A DNA stretch of 64,000 nt, from positions 1,278,761 through 1,342,760 of the forward strand of contig OZ037895.1 of the NCBI GenBank assembly GCA_964035575.1, read 5' to 3'. Each line of letters opens with the position of its first letter. The stretch's first letter is position 1. The stretch is from Rhynchopus sp. YZ270_cl-10 (Eukaryota; Euglenozoa; Diplonemea; Diplonemida; Diplonemidae). Made by a program: the position numbers and the translations under genes. This document shows, in pieces, positions 43,086 to 54,852 of this stretch. Under the pieces are notes generated by a model. That model worked only from the letters and a program-made list of their open reading frames with translations, was not told the DNA's origin and did not search any database.

Positions 43086-46000
43086 TCACCAAAATCCCAA
43101 AAATCACGATTTTTTTTCAAAAATATTTTTTTCAAAAAAAGCGATTTTAAAATATTGGTTTGGCTTGTGCGGGGACCTGATACTGGGGCAATATACCCTG
43201 TGGGACATACTGGGCCCTATGCAAGGCCGATGTTTCAAAAATATGGTTGCCCCGGTAGACGGTATGGCCCTGCTGGTCAGTGCATCCGGCCAAAAATCAT
43301 GTAAAAATCATGATTTTGGGGTGTGGCACCCTATGGGCGCATATATCTGGGGGTGTGAAATATGCATGGAATCGACCTATTGGGGGTGCTATAGGTCCTG
43401 GGGGCCCACATGGGTCATATTTCACGCTATTGGGTCACGGGAAAGTGATTTTGACATTTTTTCATCGATTTTAGCTGTGACAACCCTTCAAAAACACTGA
43501 TTTTGGGGTGTTTCTGAGACGGTACGCTATACCCAGGGTCATATTAGGTATTAGTCCGGTCGACGTTTTGAAAAAACGACCCCGCAATGGACTCAGGGGT
43601 GCCAGATAGTGTATATGCACCAAAATGGATTCACGGGAAAACTCAAAATCGGGTGTCAGATACATGCTGCCATAAGTGACAAATTTCAAAAGTTGAGATT
43701 TTTCGAAAATCAGGGTTCAGTACACGCTGTACCCAATCCTGGGGGCCAAAATTTTCAACTTTTTGAAAAAACGGGCGGTATATGGCCCTAAATTGTCAAA
43801 ATGAGTTAATTGCGACCTCGGACGGCCTCCGGAGATGAGTAGAAGTTTATTTACTGAAAAAAAAAGTCAAAACACAGGCAAAATCCCACCTTCCACAGGT
43901 ACAGTCAAAACTTTTATCCAGATCTCATGTTTTTTCAAAAAATTTTAAATTGTTTTTATGACTAACACCTCCGAAATTTTTCCTGATAAGATGGAATATG
44001 GTCCTGTCGTAGTATGCAGTGTGTTTGCAGGCAAAAATTTGCATTTTCTCGCCCCAGACATTTTTTTATACATAAAAGTGCATAAAGGGACCCCTGACCC
44101 CAAAATCCGGGTTCCAGCTTTTTGAAGGGGTCACCCTACAGGCCACCTCAAAAAGTTGGCCCGTAGGGCCAGCTTTTTGAAAAAACGGGGTTGCGATGTG
44201 TCCTGGGGGCCCGAAGGGCCCCCAGGACACATCGCTGGGAAAAAAATATTAGGTTTTTGGGGGTCTATATAGGGTTGCTGTGGGGGTCACATGGCCGAAA
44301 AATGGCCATTTTTGGCCTATTTTTGGCCATTTTTTTAAGGTAAAAAATCCACTTTTTTTTTGTACATCCCCTTGCCCCCGGTAAAATTTACCAAACATAT
44401 GGCCCTGTTGGACATACTGGGCCCATGAGTCGGTTGCTGGATCACCAAACTAGTTGCCCTATTTGCTAAAATCATGTTTTCAGGGTCAAAAATAGGGTGT
44501 TTTTTAGGGTCAAAAATAGGGTGTTTTTCAGGGGTATGTTAACCACGTATGTGTCTTAGGGACCAAATTTTCCAGGAATGTGAACCAATCGGGTCGCAAT
44601 GGGTCCAGGGGGCCCGGAGGGCCCCCATGCAGGGAAAATTTGCAACAATCCTGGGCAATGCTGGGGGCCGATAGGGTGTGCCTATACACGTGTTTTTACG
44701 TGTTTTTGGGCACTTTTCAGGATTTTCGAAAATTTTTGCAACACCAAAATCAAAAATTTCGGTCTAGGAGGCCCATATCTGGAAAAAATCGATATTCCAA
44801 TGGCCTCATTGGGACATATTGGGCCCAGGACCCTCTTTTCAGGTCCCAGGAAAAGCCAAAACAATAAAAAAAATAGCTCAGGCGACCCCCAAAAATAGGC
44901 GAAAAACAGCCATTTTTAGGGTGTTTTTTAGGGGTATTTTTACACACACAAATTGTTTACCATAGCACACCCCCAGGCTGCCTCAAAATTTTATCTTTAT
45001 TTGATTTTTCCAACCCACATAGGGGTATTTGAGGCACAACTTTCACCAAGCCTGGGGAATTCGGCACTGCACACACACAACTGAAAAAGGCAAAAATCAC
45101 CTGTTTTTCAAGGTGTCGCAGGGTAAATGTTGTTCCTTAAAAACCAATTTTTTTCTAAAAAATCGGCCCTGCGGGTGAAAAAACGACACTATGGGGGGTA
45201 TTCCAGGGTGTGGGGGCCCCAAAAATCCGGTTTAAGACCACGAGAGGGTCCGAATACACACCTGAGAAGGTCCCGGGGAGTAAAAAAATGGCCATTTTTG
45301 GGGGGTCAAAATCTCACTTTTTGGGGGGATGTTTGTATACCCAGTACCGACCCACTAGCTGGGATGCCCAACTTTTCGCGAATATGGGGGCCCGTAGGGC
45401 CCCCGGGGCCCAGGGGGCCCAAAATATCGTGTTGCAGATGCCAGGAGAACATGTTTCAATATTTTGGATACATTTTTCCATAGGGTCATTTTCAAAAGCA
45501 CTGATTTTAGGGGTATTGAGCGAGGTACCCATACCCATGGGTTATCCTATATATTAGTTTTCACTCGGATGTGAAAAAACGATGTCGCAATGGATTCAGG
45601 GGGCCCAAATAGGGTATATGGCCCAGGAAATTTTCAAAAAGTTGACCCAACCAGGTATACAGGCATACAAGCCGGTAGGTCAACAGATAGGGTGTTTTCC
45701 GCACCCAAAATATGGGGTCATGACCATGTGGGTCAGACCTGAATTGATAAATGTTTCGCACAGGTTTTCGCGAATACCCCCTCTATTCCGAATGCGCTAC
45801 AAGAGTTTTAAATTTTTGGCTATTTAGATTCACTTTTAAAAACAAAATGGGTCTCCAGAACACACATGAGGTTCACATGTACCTCTACAGAAACCTTGGT
45901 TTTGGTCGGATTTTGAGGCCAATTTTTGGGTTCCCACCAATTTCCTAGGGTATACTGGGATATTGCCCGTGTGTCCAAAAGTGATTTTTGGGGCCTTAGG

Positions 46001-46748
46001 ACCCCGGAGAATCCATTTAACGGTCGTTTTTGCACCGGAAAGACCTATCTAGTACCCAAAAATCGAATTTTCATATTTTTGAAAAAGTGACCAAAAATCG
46101 ACTTTTTTTGGTAACATTGTATGGCATAAATTATTCTACATAATGTGTGATGCTCGAATAAAAACTTACGACCCCATAATGTACTCGGAACTCACCCATG
46201 TAATTGTTGAGAAAAAAAAACTTTCCGAAAAAATGAAATTTCAACCCGAATATGCACATTTGGGTCATTTTACGGCTATGTAGGTCATTTTGTATGTGTT
46301 TTTCGATTATATAGGTGATTAGGATATGTGTGATACTCAGATTAAATCGTAAGACCCCGCAATTGACTCAAATGTGCCCAAAAACCCTATATACCCAAGA
46401 TTATTAACTTTTCCAGCATATTGGACATCCTTAGGTATGGTTATAAGCCATGATACGGCTATTGCTGGAAAAATAGCCGTAAATTGTGGTTGGTATTGAT
46501 TTCAGAAATTATGTGATGCTTAGATCATGCCATAGACGCTTTTAATGGATTCATATGAGCTCATACTACCCATATACCCCTTCAGAAGCCCCTTTTGACT
46601 CTTATGAATATCCTTATATAGGCTTCCACTTGTGCAGAACCTTCTCAGTGTACAAGATGTTAGGTACAAAAAAACCATCATATTTTTTACACTACTGGCA
46701 TGCTTCCCAGGACACGTCTGTACTCAGAACGTTGTAGAGAAAAAAGGC
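43086..46748. other. Long spacer, unit D
   Basis: As 18349-22011; no gene seen. Confidence 0.7.
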
Positions 46749-46865
46749 AACCAACGATTTCTAAAGCTACAGTTTCTGTACTTCATTGGTATGGAAGCAT
46801 GAAGATTATATTCTTCTCACACAACTTTGTCAAAACATGGCCAGTTTCGAAAGAGACTGGCCTTT
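46749..46865 (+). ncRNA. SL-b, unit D
   Basis: As the unit B copy. Confidence 0.92.
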
Positions 46866-47186
46866 TTTACGTTAGCATCACCTTCTGCAAACCCCAAAAA
46901 ACACACATGATTCCCATCACACACAAGTGCTTGCTGCAACCCATTTGTATATTGCCTGCAAAACCATGTGTGCAACCATTTGTGGCACTGGTACCACATA
47001 TACCCCTTCAGAAACCACTGTTGACTCTTATGAATATACTTGTGTAAGCCTATCACCTAAGCATATTCTGTGCAGACCCTTCCCAGTGACCAATAGGTTA
47101 GGTACGAAAAAGCGACCATATTTAGGACACTGGAAGAAGGCTTACCAGTTCATGTTGGAGCTTAGAACATTGTAGAGAAAAAAGGC

Positions 47187-47301
47187 AACCAACGATTTCT
47201 AAAGCTACAGTTTCTGTACTTCATTGGTATGGAAGCATGAAGATTATATTCTTCACACAACTTTGTCAAAACATGGCCAGTTTCGAAAGAGACTGGCCTT
47301 T
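47187..47301 (+). ncRNA. SL-c, unit D
   Basis: Copy of 11484-11598. Confidence 0.92.
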
Positions 47302-47605
47302 TTTACGTTAACATCACCTTGTGCAAACCCAAAAAACACACATGATTCCCATGTTCTTCGAATATTTTGGTGATTAGGATATGTGTAATGCTCAGATTAA
47401 ATTGTACGACCACGCAATTGACTCAAATGAGCCCAAATATCCCGTATTCCCAAGATTTTTGGACTTTCGAGCACATTGGGCATCCTTAGGTATGTTTATA
47501 AGCCACTCTACGGCTATGTTAGAAAAAAAACCCACCATAATAATGATACATATGGCATGATTCCCAGAACATGTTGGCACTTAGAACATTGTAGAGAAAA
47601 AGGGC

Positions 47606-47720
47606 AACCAACGATTTCTAAAGCTACAGTTTCTGTACTTCATTGGTATGGAAGCATGAAGATTATTCTTCTCACACAACTTTGTCAAAACATGGCCAGT
47701 TTCGAAAGAGACTGGCCTTT
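47606..47720 (+). ncRNA. SL-d, unit D
   Basis: Copy of 11903-12017. Confidence 0.92.
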
Positions 47721-47860
47721 TTTACGTTAACACGATCGTCTTGTGCACAAGAAGCAAAAAAACCCACACAACAACAGCAGAAGTTTAGAACCACATTCAG
47801 ACCCTGACCCAACTCCAACAAGGGGCCCCTGTCTTGTCAACCACCTTGTGCATATATACT

Positions 47861-47965
47861 GGACCCCAGAAATGGGACATCCGTTAAAATTGGATCGATA
47901 CAGAGAAGATTAGCATGGTCCCTGCGCAAGGATGACACGCATTAATCGAGAAAGTATCAACTTTT
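47861..47965 (+). ncRNA. U6 snRNA, unit D
   Basis: Copy of 12158-12262; the last U6 in the window. Confidence 0.97.
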
Positions 47966-48184
47966 TTTTTGTCCCCCGGATCACACGTATTTTTTACACT
48001 GGTGTCTTCTTCATGCTTCCCAGACCAACACATATGTGCAGACATACCCATCACCCACAGGTGGCAAGTGGCAGGCTGCAGTAACCCATTGAAATATTGG
48101 TTTCAAAAAACGACCATATGGTTTATGCTACTGGCATGCTTCCCTGAGCACATACATGTCGAAAGCTGTGTAGAGAAAAAGAGC

Positions 48185-48299
48185 AACCAACGATTTCTAA
48201 AGCTACAGTTTCTGTACTTCATTGGTATGGAAGCATGAAGATTACTCTTCTCACACAACTTTGTCAAAACATGGCCGGTTTCGAAAGAGACTGGCCTTT
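48185..48299 (+). ncRNA. SL-e, unit D
   Basis: Copy of 12482-12596. Confidence 0.92.
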
Positions 48300-48449
48300 T
48301 TTACGTTAGCATGATTGTCTTTGTGTGTCTTTGTGCAAAGCAAAAAAAAAACACACACAAGAAGTGAGGATCTTCAAAACCACGTTTTTGACCTGACCCA
48401 CCTCCAACTAGACAACCCTGTCTTGTATTCCGACAATATGGTATCTATT

Positions 48450-48763
48450 GAGCCGGGATGTGTTGGCTGCATCCTGAAACCCCTAGCTTCTGGGGGGGCA
48501 AGCTTCTCCAGAACTGGGCACTCTTTGAGGTGGACCAAAGGCACCTTCAACTTCTGTGTTGATGTGTTGTCCGTGTTAGTCTACTGTCCTGTTTGCGGCC
48601 TTGGTGTAAACCAGGGCAACAATCAGAGTGAAATGGGGTGAACCGGGCCAGGCTGGTCTCACAGAGCAGCTCATAACTCCTGCAGTGGACAGTTCAAGGA
48701 TCGCAGCACAGAGCAGAGTGAGGGTGTTTCCAACTCAATGGCTTGAACTGGAGAAGCGTTTCT
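48450..48763 (+). ncRNA. SRP RNA across the D/E border
   Basis: Copy of 12747-13060; the last SRP RNA in the window. Confidence 0.92.
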
Positions 48764-48926
48764 TTTTTACATTTTTCCATGTGAACATTGTTTCCACATC
48801 ACCATACACATGTGTTGTTGATACACCCCACCACGTTGCCCAGACCATTCCTACCCACATTATTCACCACAAGTGGCATGTTTACCAGTACATGTTGGTG
48901 CTTAGAGCAATGTTAAGAAAAAGGGC

Positions 48927-49042
48927 AACCAACGATTTCTAAAGCTACAGTTTCTGTACTTCATTGGTATGGAAGCATGAAGATTATATTCTTCTCACAC
49001 AACTTTGTCAAACATGGCCAGCCTCGAAAGAGACTGGCCTTT
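48927..49042 (+). ncRNA. SL-a, unit E
   Basis: Copy of 262-377. Confidence 0.92.
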
Positions 49043-49160
49043 TTTACGTCACCATGAGAAAAAACATTCACACATATGATGCATGTACAAAGTGTGTGTC
49101 ACCCTGACCCACCTCCAACAAGACAACCCTGTCTTGTTTTCCCATACTCTCCCTATGTTT

Positions 49161-49488
49161 GGGTGCTAAGTTAGTGTGCTACTTCGAAACCAAACAACTC
49201 GTTCAGCAACAGCTAAAACTTGAAAAGACCTTTCTATTTAAGAAAATTCTTTACAATTTTTATGATGCGGTCCTGCTGTTGGGCCTGATATGGCCCAAGG
49301 CGGAACTACTTTCATATGATGTAAATCCCGTACGTTCGTACAGAATATTACCCATGATGATTATTCTTACATTAGCGTGTAACACTAATTCTGACTGCGT
49401 TCTATTTCACACTTCAAATATTAGAACTGGATGTGGGGCTGCCAGTTTACTGGTGGTCCCGATCCAGCACACAACGCAAGCACCCTTT
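49161..49488 (+). ncRNA. RNA X1, unit E
   Basis: Copy of 496-823. Confidence 0.6.
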
Positions 49489-49558
49489 TTTATATTTTCC
49501 CACCCAGCACCCCCCCCCCTGTGTCTGTGTTGTTGCCTAAGCATCGCCTTTTACAGGC

Positions 49559-49714
49559 TTCCTTGCAGGGAGTGTTCGGTCAAGTGATAGTGATGAAGAA
49601 GGACAGGGGCGAGTTTTCTCGTGAAATGCTTTGAAGCACAAGGCACTGTATCAGATATTAAGCTGATAAGAACAGATAATACACTTGATCTTAGCCAAAA
49701 GGCCGAGAAGGTAT
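49559..49714 (-). ncRNA. U2 snRNA, unit E
   Basis: Copy of 895-1050. Confidence 0.92.
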
Positions 49715-49866
49715 GACTTCTTTTTAGTCCATACCGAATTCGACACCCATGTACAGGGAAGCATGATTATGATCAATTTACTAGGAAACAACAAGGCAAG
49801 CAGATTACACACCCATGTCACAGGGAAGTAAGTGAAGGTGATGATCAATCTTATTAGTAAAAACAA

Positions 49867-50008
49867 GGCCGCCGAAGCAGCTACACAAATTGCCAATGTG
49901 GCAACGCCGAAGCGGCCCATGGCGGGAATTGGGTAGTTTTCAACCAGCAATCTCTCCACAGCGTCCCTATTTGGTCATTGCTTATGGAATTATCCCGAGC
50001 GCAAGAAT
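49867..50008 (-). ncRNA. U4 snRNA, unit E
   Basis: Copy of 1203-1344. Confidence 0.91.
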
Positions 50009-50169
50009 ACCTCCTTTTCTCCCAGTCGTGTCACAAAGCTATGTCCACAGGGAAGTGTGTTGGGGTGGTAACATATAGACACCACGTAAAGTTAACACAC
50101 CAAAACTACCACCGCCAATGTGCCTCCCTATAGACATCTGTGCAGCCGATAGGTGGAACAAACAAGGGC

Positions 50170-50364
50170 AAGACTGTACTCTACACAGGATCTGTTTTTG
50201 AGTGCATTCGTGTTGAAGATTGTTTTCTTCGGCACAAGACCAAAGCTGGATGATGACATAGGTTGGGCATGTGCAGCATGAGCACTTGCGATGATTGTCA
50301 CATACTTCTTGTATTGTTTTGTCTCTCCCCTGTATGGCGCAGGGAAGAGTACCAGGCACAGCCC
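50170..50364 (+). ncRNA. U3 snoRNA, unit E
   Basis: Copy of 1506-1700. Confidence 0.82.
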
Positions 50365-50528
50365 TTCCACTTACAGCTTGTTTTTAAGAAAAACCTCAAA
50401 AAAGGCTTCACATTACTTTTTTCACCTTCAAGGACATCTTGATCAATCAAGAAGTTACCACACTATCCTCGCTCTCAACATGCTTCCATGTGTAGCAAAG
50501 TGCACACAGCAATAGAACAAAACAGAGC

Positions 50529-50639
50529 CATATCACGGTTCTTGCCCATATCGAACTCATCTTTCGCCTTTTACTAAAGATGACCGTGGGTAAGAGCCAC
50601 TATGTGAAAGCATAATTTTTGAAGGGGCCTTTGTGTCTC
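50529..50639 (+). ncRNA. U5 snRNA, unit E
   Basis: Copy of 1865-1975. Confidence 0.91.
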
Positions 50640-50715
50640 ATCTGTTTTTAAGTCTTGACAACCACTACGCTTCCCTGAAGGTGTTGGAGTTTCGCATGTT
50701 GTTAAACTCAGCTAG

Positions 50716-50877
50716 AGGTTACATACCTTACTGGTGTCTGACCTGATCAACAAGGGCGTCGACACACCAGTGGCCCTTGCATTGCACTGCGCAGGGGATA
50801 CTGGTGGCACTAGCTTCGGCTGGCTTGCACAGTGAAATTTTTGACAGCGGCGGTGCTGTGCTTTGCACAAACCCGCC
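50716..50877 (+). ncRNA. U1 snRNA, unit E
   Basis: Copy of 2052-2213. Confidence 0.89.
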
Positions 50878-51162
50878 TTTTTAAACAAACAAACCAAAAC
50901 AAACATGATCACACAAACCATCATGTTACCCAGTAAACCCAGTAAACCCAGCACACTGGTCTAGAGGGATCGACCACTGAGTGGTGACCTGTGAGCACAC
51001 AGGCACCTGCTCCGATGCAGTAGTGCAGCGCACTAAGTGCTGTGCTAAGGACTGGCCAAACTTGTTAAACCTGCTGACCCACAAACCGGTTTTCACAACC
51101 GAAGCAAAAACAAGCTCAGAAATAAAAAGCTCTTCAAAGGTTTTCGAACCTGACTCAGTATT

Positions 51163-51281
51163 GGATTCGGCCATACTCTGGTGAATGCACCTCATCCCGC
51201 CTGATTTGAGAAGTTAAGCACCAGCAGGCCTGGATAGTACTGGCGTGGGTGACCAGCTGGGAAGTCCGGGTGCTTGAATCC
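51163..51281 (+). rRNA. 5S rRNA, first copy, unit E
   Basis: Copy of 2499-2617. Confidence 0.97.
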
Positions 51282-51387
51282 TTTTTGCTTTTCTTCCGTG
51301 TTGGTGTGTGGTTTTAGGACATCCAGACCCTGACCCACCTCCAACAAGACAACCCTGTCTTGTATCCCTGTGTTTGTTGCACTATCC

Positions 51388-51847
51388 AGAGAGCAGAAAT
51401 GAGGGGAGACTACACCACCGACGGTGCTTCAGCCTACAGGAGCATGCTGGAATGTGAATGCTGCATGACAGCATTCACAATTTCACCTTTGGTGAGATGG
51501 AGATGAGCGCAAAGGTGCAAAAATGCACAACAAAAACTGAGGAAGAGGCATCCATACTCCCCAGAAGGGACGTGCGCACCTGCAGCCAAAAATTCTCCTG
51601 TGCTTAATATCATGCGCGCTGGGGATGCCGAAATAGCTAAACTGTTGCAAGAAGTGGGACTAATTCCCAGGCAGTTGCCCTGTACAACATGCAAGTCCAC
51701 AATGCCAGAAACACTGTACTGGACACCAAGATACTCCAAGAAGATCGCAAACTGGCCTTATTTTAGGTGAAATGACCTAATGCAGAGTGCAGCGGAACAG
51801 GGGAGACAAATAAAGTTTCCTGTACCATGCAACACCCAAGACCTTTT
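51388..51847 (+). ncRNA. Locus X2, unit E
   Basis: Copy of 2724-3183. Confidence 0.38.
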
Positions 51848-51917
51848 GCACAAGTGAAGCAAAAACAAGCTCAGAAATATAAAGCTCTTCAAAGGTTTTC
51901 CACCCAGACCCATTATT

Positions 51918-52036
51918 GGATTCGGCCATACTCTGGTGAATACACCTCATCCCGCCTGATTTGAGAAGTTAAGCACCAGCAGGCCTGGATAGTACTGGCG
52001 TGGGTGACCAGCTGGGAAGTCCGGGTGCTTGAATCC
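51918..52036 (+). rRNA. 5S rRNA, second copy, unit E
   Basis: Copy of 3254-3372. Confidence 0.97.
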
Positions 52037-52119
52037 TTTTTTCCTTATTTGTGGTGTAACACACAGAAGTTGGTTGAAAAGTGAACTGATAGTATTCAGC
52101 GCAAAGCATGATTATTGAA

Positions 52120-52191
52120 GGGTATATAGCTCAGTGGTAGAGCATTCGGCTGCAGTCCGAACGGTCCCTGGTTCGAACCCGGGTGTGCCCT
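52120..52191 (+). tRNA. tRNA-Cys(GCA), unit E
   Basis: Copy of 3456-3527. Confidence 0.97.
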
Positions 52192-52292
52192 CTCTTTTTG
52201 TTTCAAGACCAGATTTTCTCTTGAGTGTTACTTCTCCCTTTTTGGTTTTGAATTCCATCCCCACCTTGTAAAGATTCGTTTAAGAAATGTAA

Positions 52293-52365
52293 GGGGGTTT
52301 AGCTCAAATGGTAGAGCGCTCGCTCAGCATGCGAGAGGTAGAGGGATCGATACCCTCAATCTCCA
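52293..52365 (+). tRNA. tRNA-Ala(AGC), unit E
   Basis: Copy of 3629-3701. Confidence 0.97.
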
Positions 52366-52869
52366 AACATTTTTTGGCTTGGAAACACTGTTGTGATATT
52401 TCCAGATCTCGATTCTTTTTGGTACCAAAGAAAAAGAAGGAAGCGACAGAATTGTACGTACGATCAGATTAGAGCATCACACAATGTCTCAAATTTTACA
52501 GGTGCAACAAACACCTGTATTTTGGTGTAACATGCATATAACCATATCTAAATACCTCAAATTTGCACGAAAATGAAGAAATCTTGCGTATATAGGGTTT
52601 TTGGGCCAATCTGAGTCAATTGCGGGGTCGCACGGTCAATTCCGAGTATCAGGCCCTCTCTACAACTTAGCCGGTGCTCAAACATAGGGGTTACAGGCAA
52701 ATATACCTGTACACAGGCATATGACCTCTGTACGAACCTTCTTTTCACTCGAAAATGCAATTTTCTTGGGTATATGGGGTATTTGAGCACATCTGAGTCA
52801 ATTGCAGGGTCGTACGCTCAGATCCGAGCATCACACACTGTCTAACTGAGAAATATTTTGAAAAAAGTC
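52366..52869. other. Left satellite flank, unit E
   Basis: As 3702-4200; no gene seen. Confidence 0.7.
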
Positions 52870-54852
52870 GATTTTTTGGTGAAAATATTTTTCACAGAAA
52901 ATCGAATTTTACTATTAAGATTGGCTTTGGGCATGACCCAGTAAGGTTACTATGGGCCCCATGGGACATATACACCCGAATACCAGGCCGTATTTTCAAA
53001 AAGTTGATAATCCCAGTATATGGTATGGCCCTGTGGTACGAAATTTTTGGCCGAAAAAATCGACCAAAAAATCGTCATTTTTCGGGGTCACGGTGACAAA
53101 AAGTTGCATTTTTTCACGAAAAATGGTCGGAATGTGACTTGAATGGGCTCTAATGGGTATATTATGCACATAACATACCTAAATTATGTCGATATTTCAC
53201 CGGCGGAGCCGAAAAAATCGATTTTCAGGGTGTGCAAAACTGTAAAAATGACGAAAATCGGAAAAATGACGATTTTTTGGTCAAAATACTTTTCACAGAA
53301 AATCGAATTTTACTATTAAGATTGGCTTTGGGCATGACCCAGTAAGGTTACTATGGGCCCCATGGGACATATACACCCGAATACCAGGCCGTATTTTCAA
53401 AAAGTTGATAATCCCAGTATATGGTATGGCCCTGTGGTACGAAATTTTTGGCCGAAAAAATCGACCAAAAAATCGTCATTTTTGGGGGTCACGGTGACAA
53501 AAAGTTGCATTTTTTCACGAAAAATGGTCGGAATGTGACTTGAATGGGCTCTAATGGGTATATTATGCACATAACATACCTAAATTATGTCGATATTTCA
53601 CCGGCGGAGCCGAAAAAATCGATTTTCAGGGTGTGCAAAACAGTAAAAATGACGAAAATCGGAAAAATGACGATTTTTTGGTCAAAATATTTTTCACAGA
53701 AAATCGAATTTTACTATTAAGATTGGCTTTGGGCATGACCCAGTAAGGTTACTATGGGCCCCATGGGACATATACACCCGAATACCAGGCCGTATTTTCA
53801 AAAAGTTGATAATCCCAGTATATGGTATGGCCCTGTGGTACGAAATTTTTGGCCGAAAAAATCGACCAAAAAATCCTCATTTTTCGGGGTCACGGTGACA
53901 AAAAGTTGCATTTTTTCACGAAAAATGGTCGGAATGTGACTTGAATGGGCTCTAATGGGTATATTATGCACATAACATACCTAAATTATGTCGATATTTC
54001 ACCGGCGGAGCCGCAAAAATCGATTTTCAGGGTGTGCAAAACTGTAAAAATGACGAAAATCGGAAAAATGACGATTTTTTGGTCAAAATATTTTTCACAG
54101 AAAATCGAATTTTACTATTAAGATTGGCTTTGGGCATGACCCAGTAAGGTTACTATGGGCCCCATGGGACATATAGACCCGAATACCAGGCCGTATTTTC
54201 AAAAAGTTGATAATCCCAGTATATGGTATGGCCCTGTGGTACGAAATTTTTGGCCGAAAAAATCGACCAAAAAATCGTCATTTTTGGGGGTCACGGTGAC
54301 AAAAAGTTGCATTTTTTCACGAAAAATGGTCGGAATGTGACTTGAATGGGCTCTAATGGGTATATTATGCACATAACATACCTAAATTATGTCGATATTT
54401 CACCGGCGGAGCCGAAAAAATCGATTTTCAGGGTGTGCAAAACAGTAAAAATGACGAAAATCGGAAAAATGACGATTTTTTGGTCAAAATATTTTTCACA
54501 GAAAATCGAATTTTACTATTAAGATTGGCTTTCGGCATGACCCAGTAAGGTTACTATGGGCCCCATGGGACATATACACCCGAATACCAGGCCGTATTTT
54601 CAAAAAGTTGATAATCCCAGTATATGGTATGGCCCTGTGGTACGAAATTTTTGGCCGAAAAAATCGACCAAAAAATCGTCATTTTTCGGGGTCACGGTGA
54701 CAAAAAGTTGCATTTTTTCACGAAAAATGGTCGGAATGTGACTTGAATGGGCTCTAATGGGTATATTATGCACATAACATACCTAAATTATGTCGATATT
54801 TCACCGGCGGAGCCGAAAAAATCGATTTTCAGGGTGTGCAAAACTGTAAAAA
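52870..54852 (+). repeat. 401-bp satellite, 5 copies (unit E)
   Basis: Variant order CC, CG, CC, GG, CC. The third copy has AAATCCTCATT (for AAATCGTCATT), a variant otherwise seen only in copies 2 and 3 of unit A. CTTTCGGCATG begins the last copy (about 54529). Confidence 0.95.

Larger units (their letters stand above)
36097..48665. repeat. Tandem array unit D
   Basis: Fourth unit, 12,569 bp, 7 satellite copies. It is exactly 401 bp longer than unit C, one extra satellite copy, with the same order of satellite variants otherwise. Confidence 0.95.
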
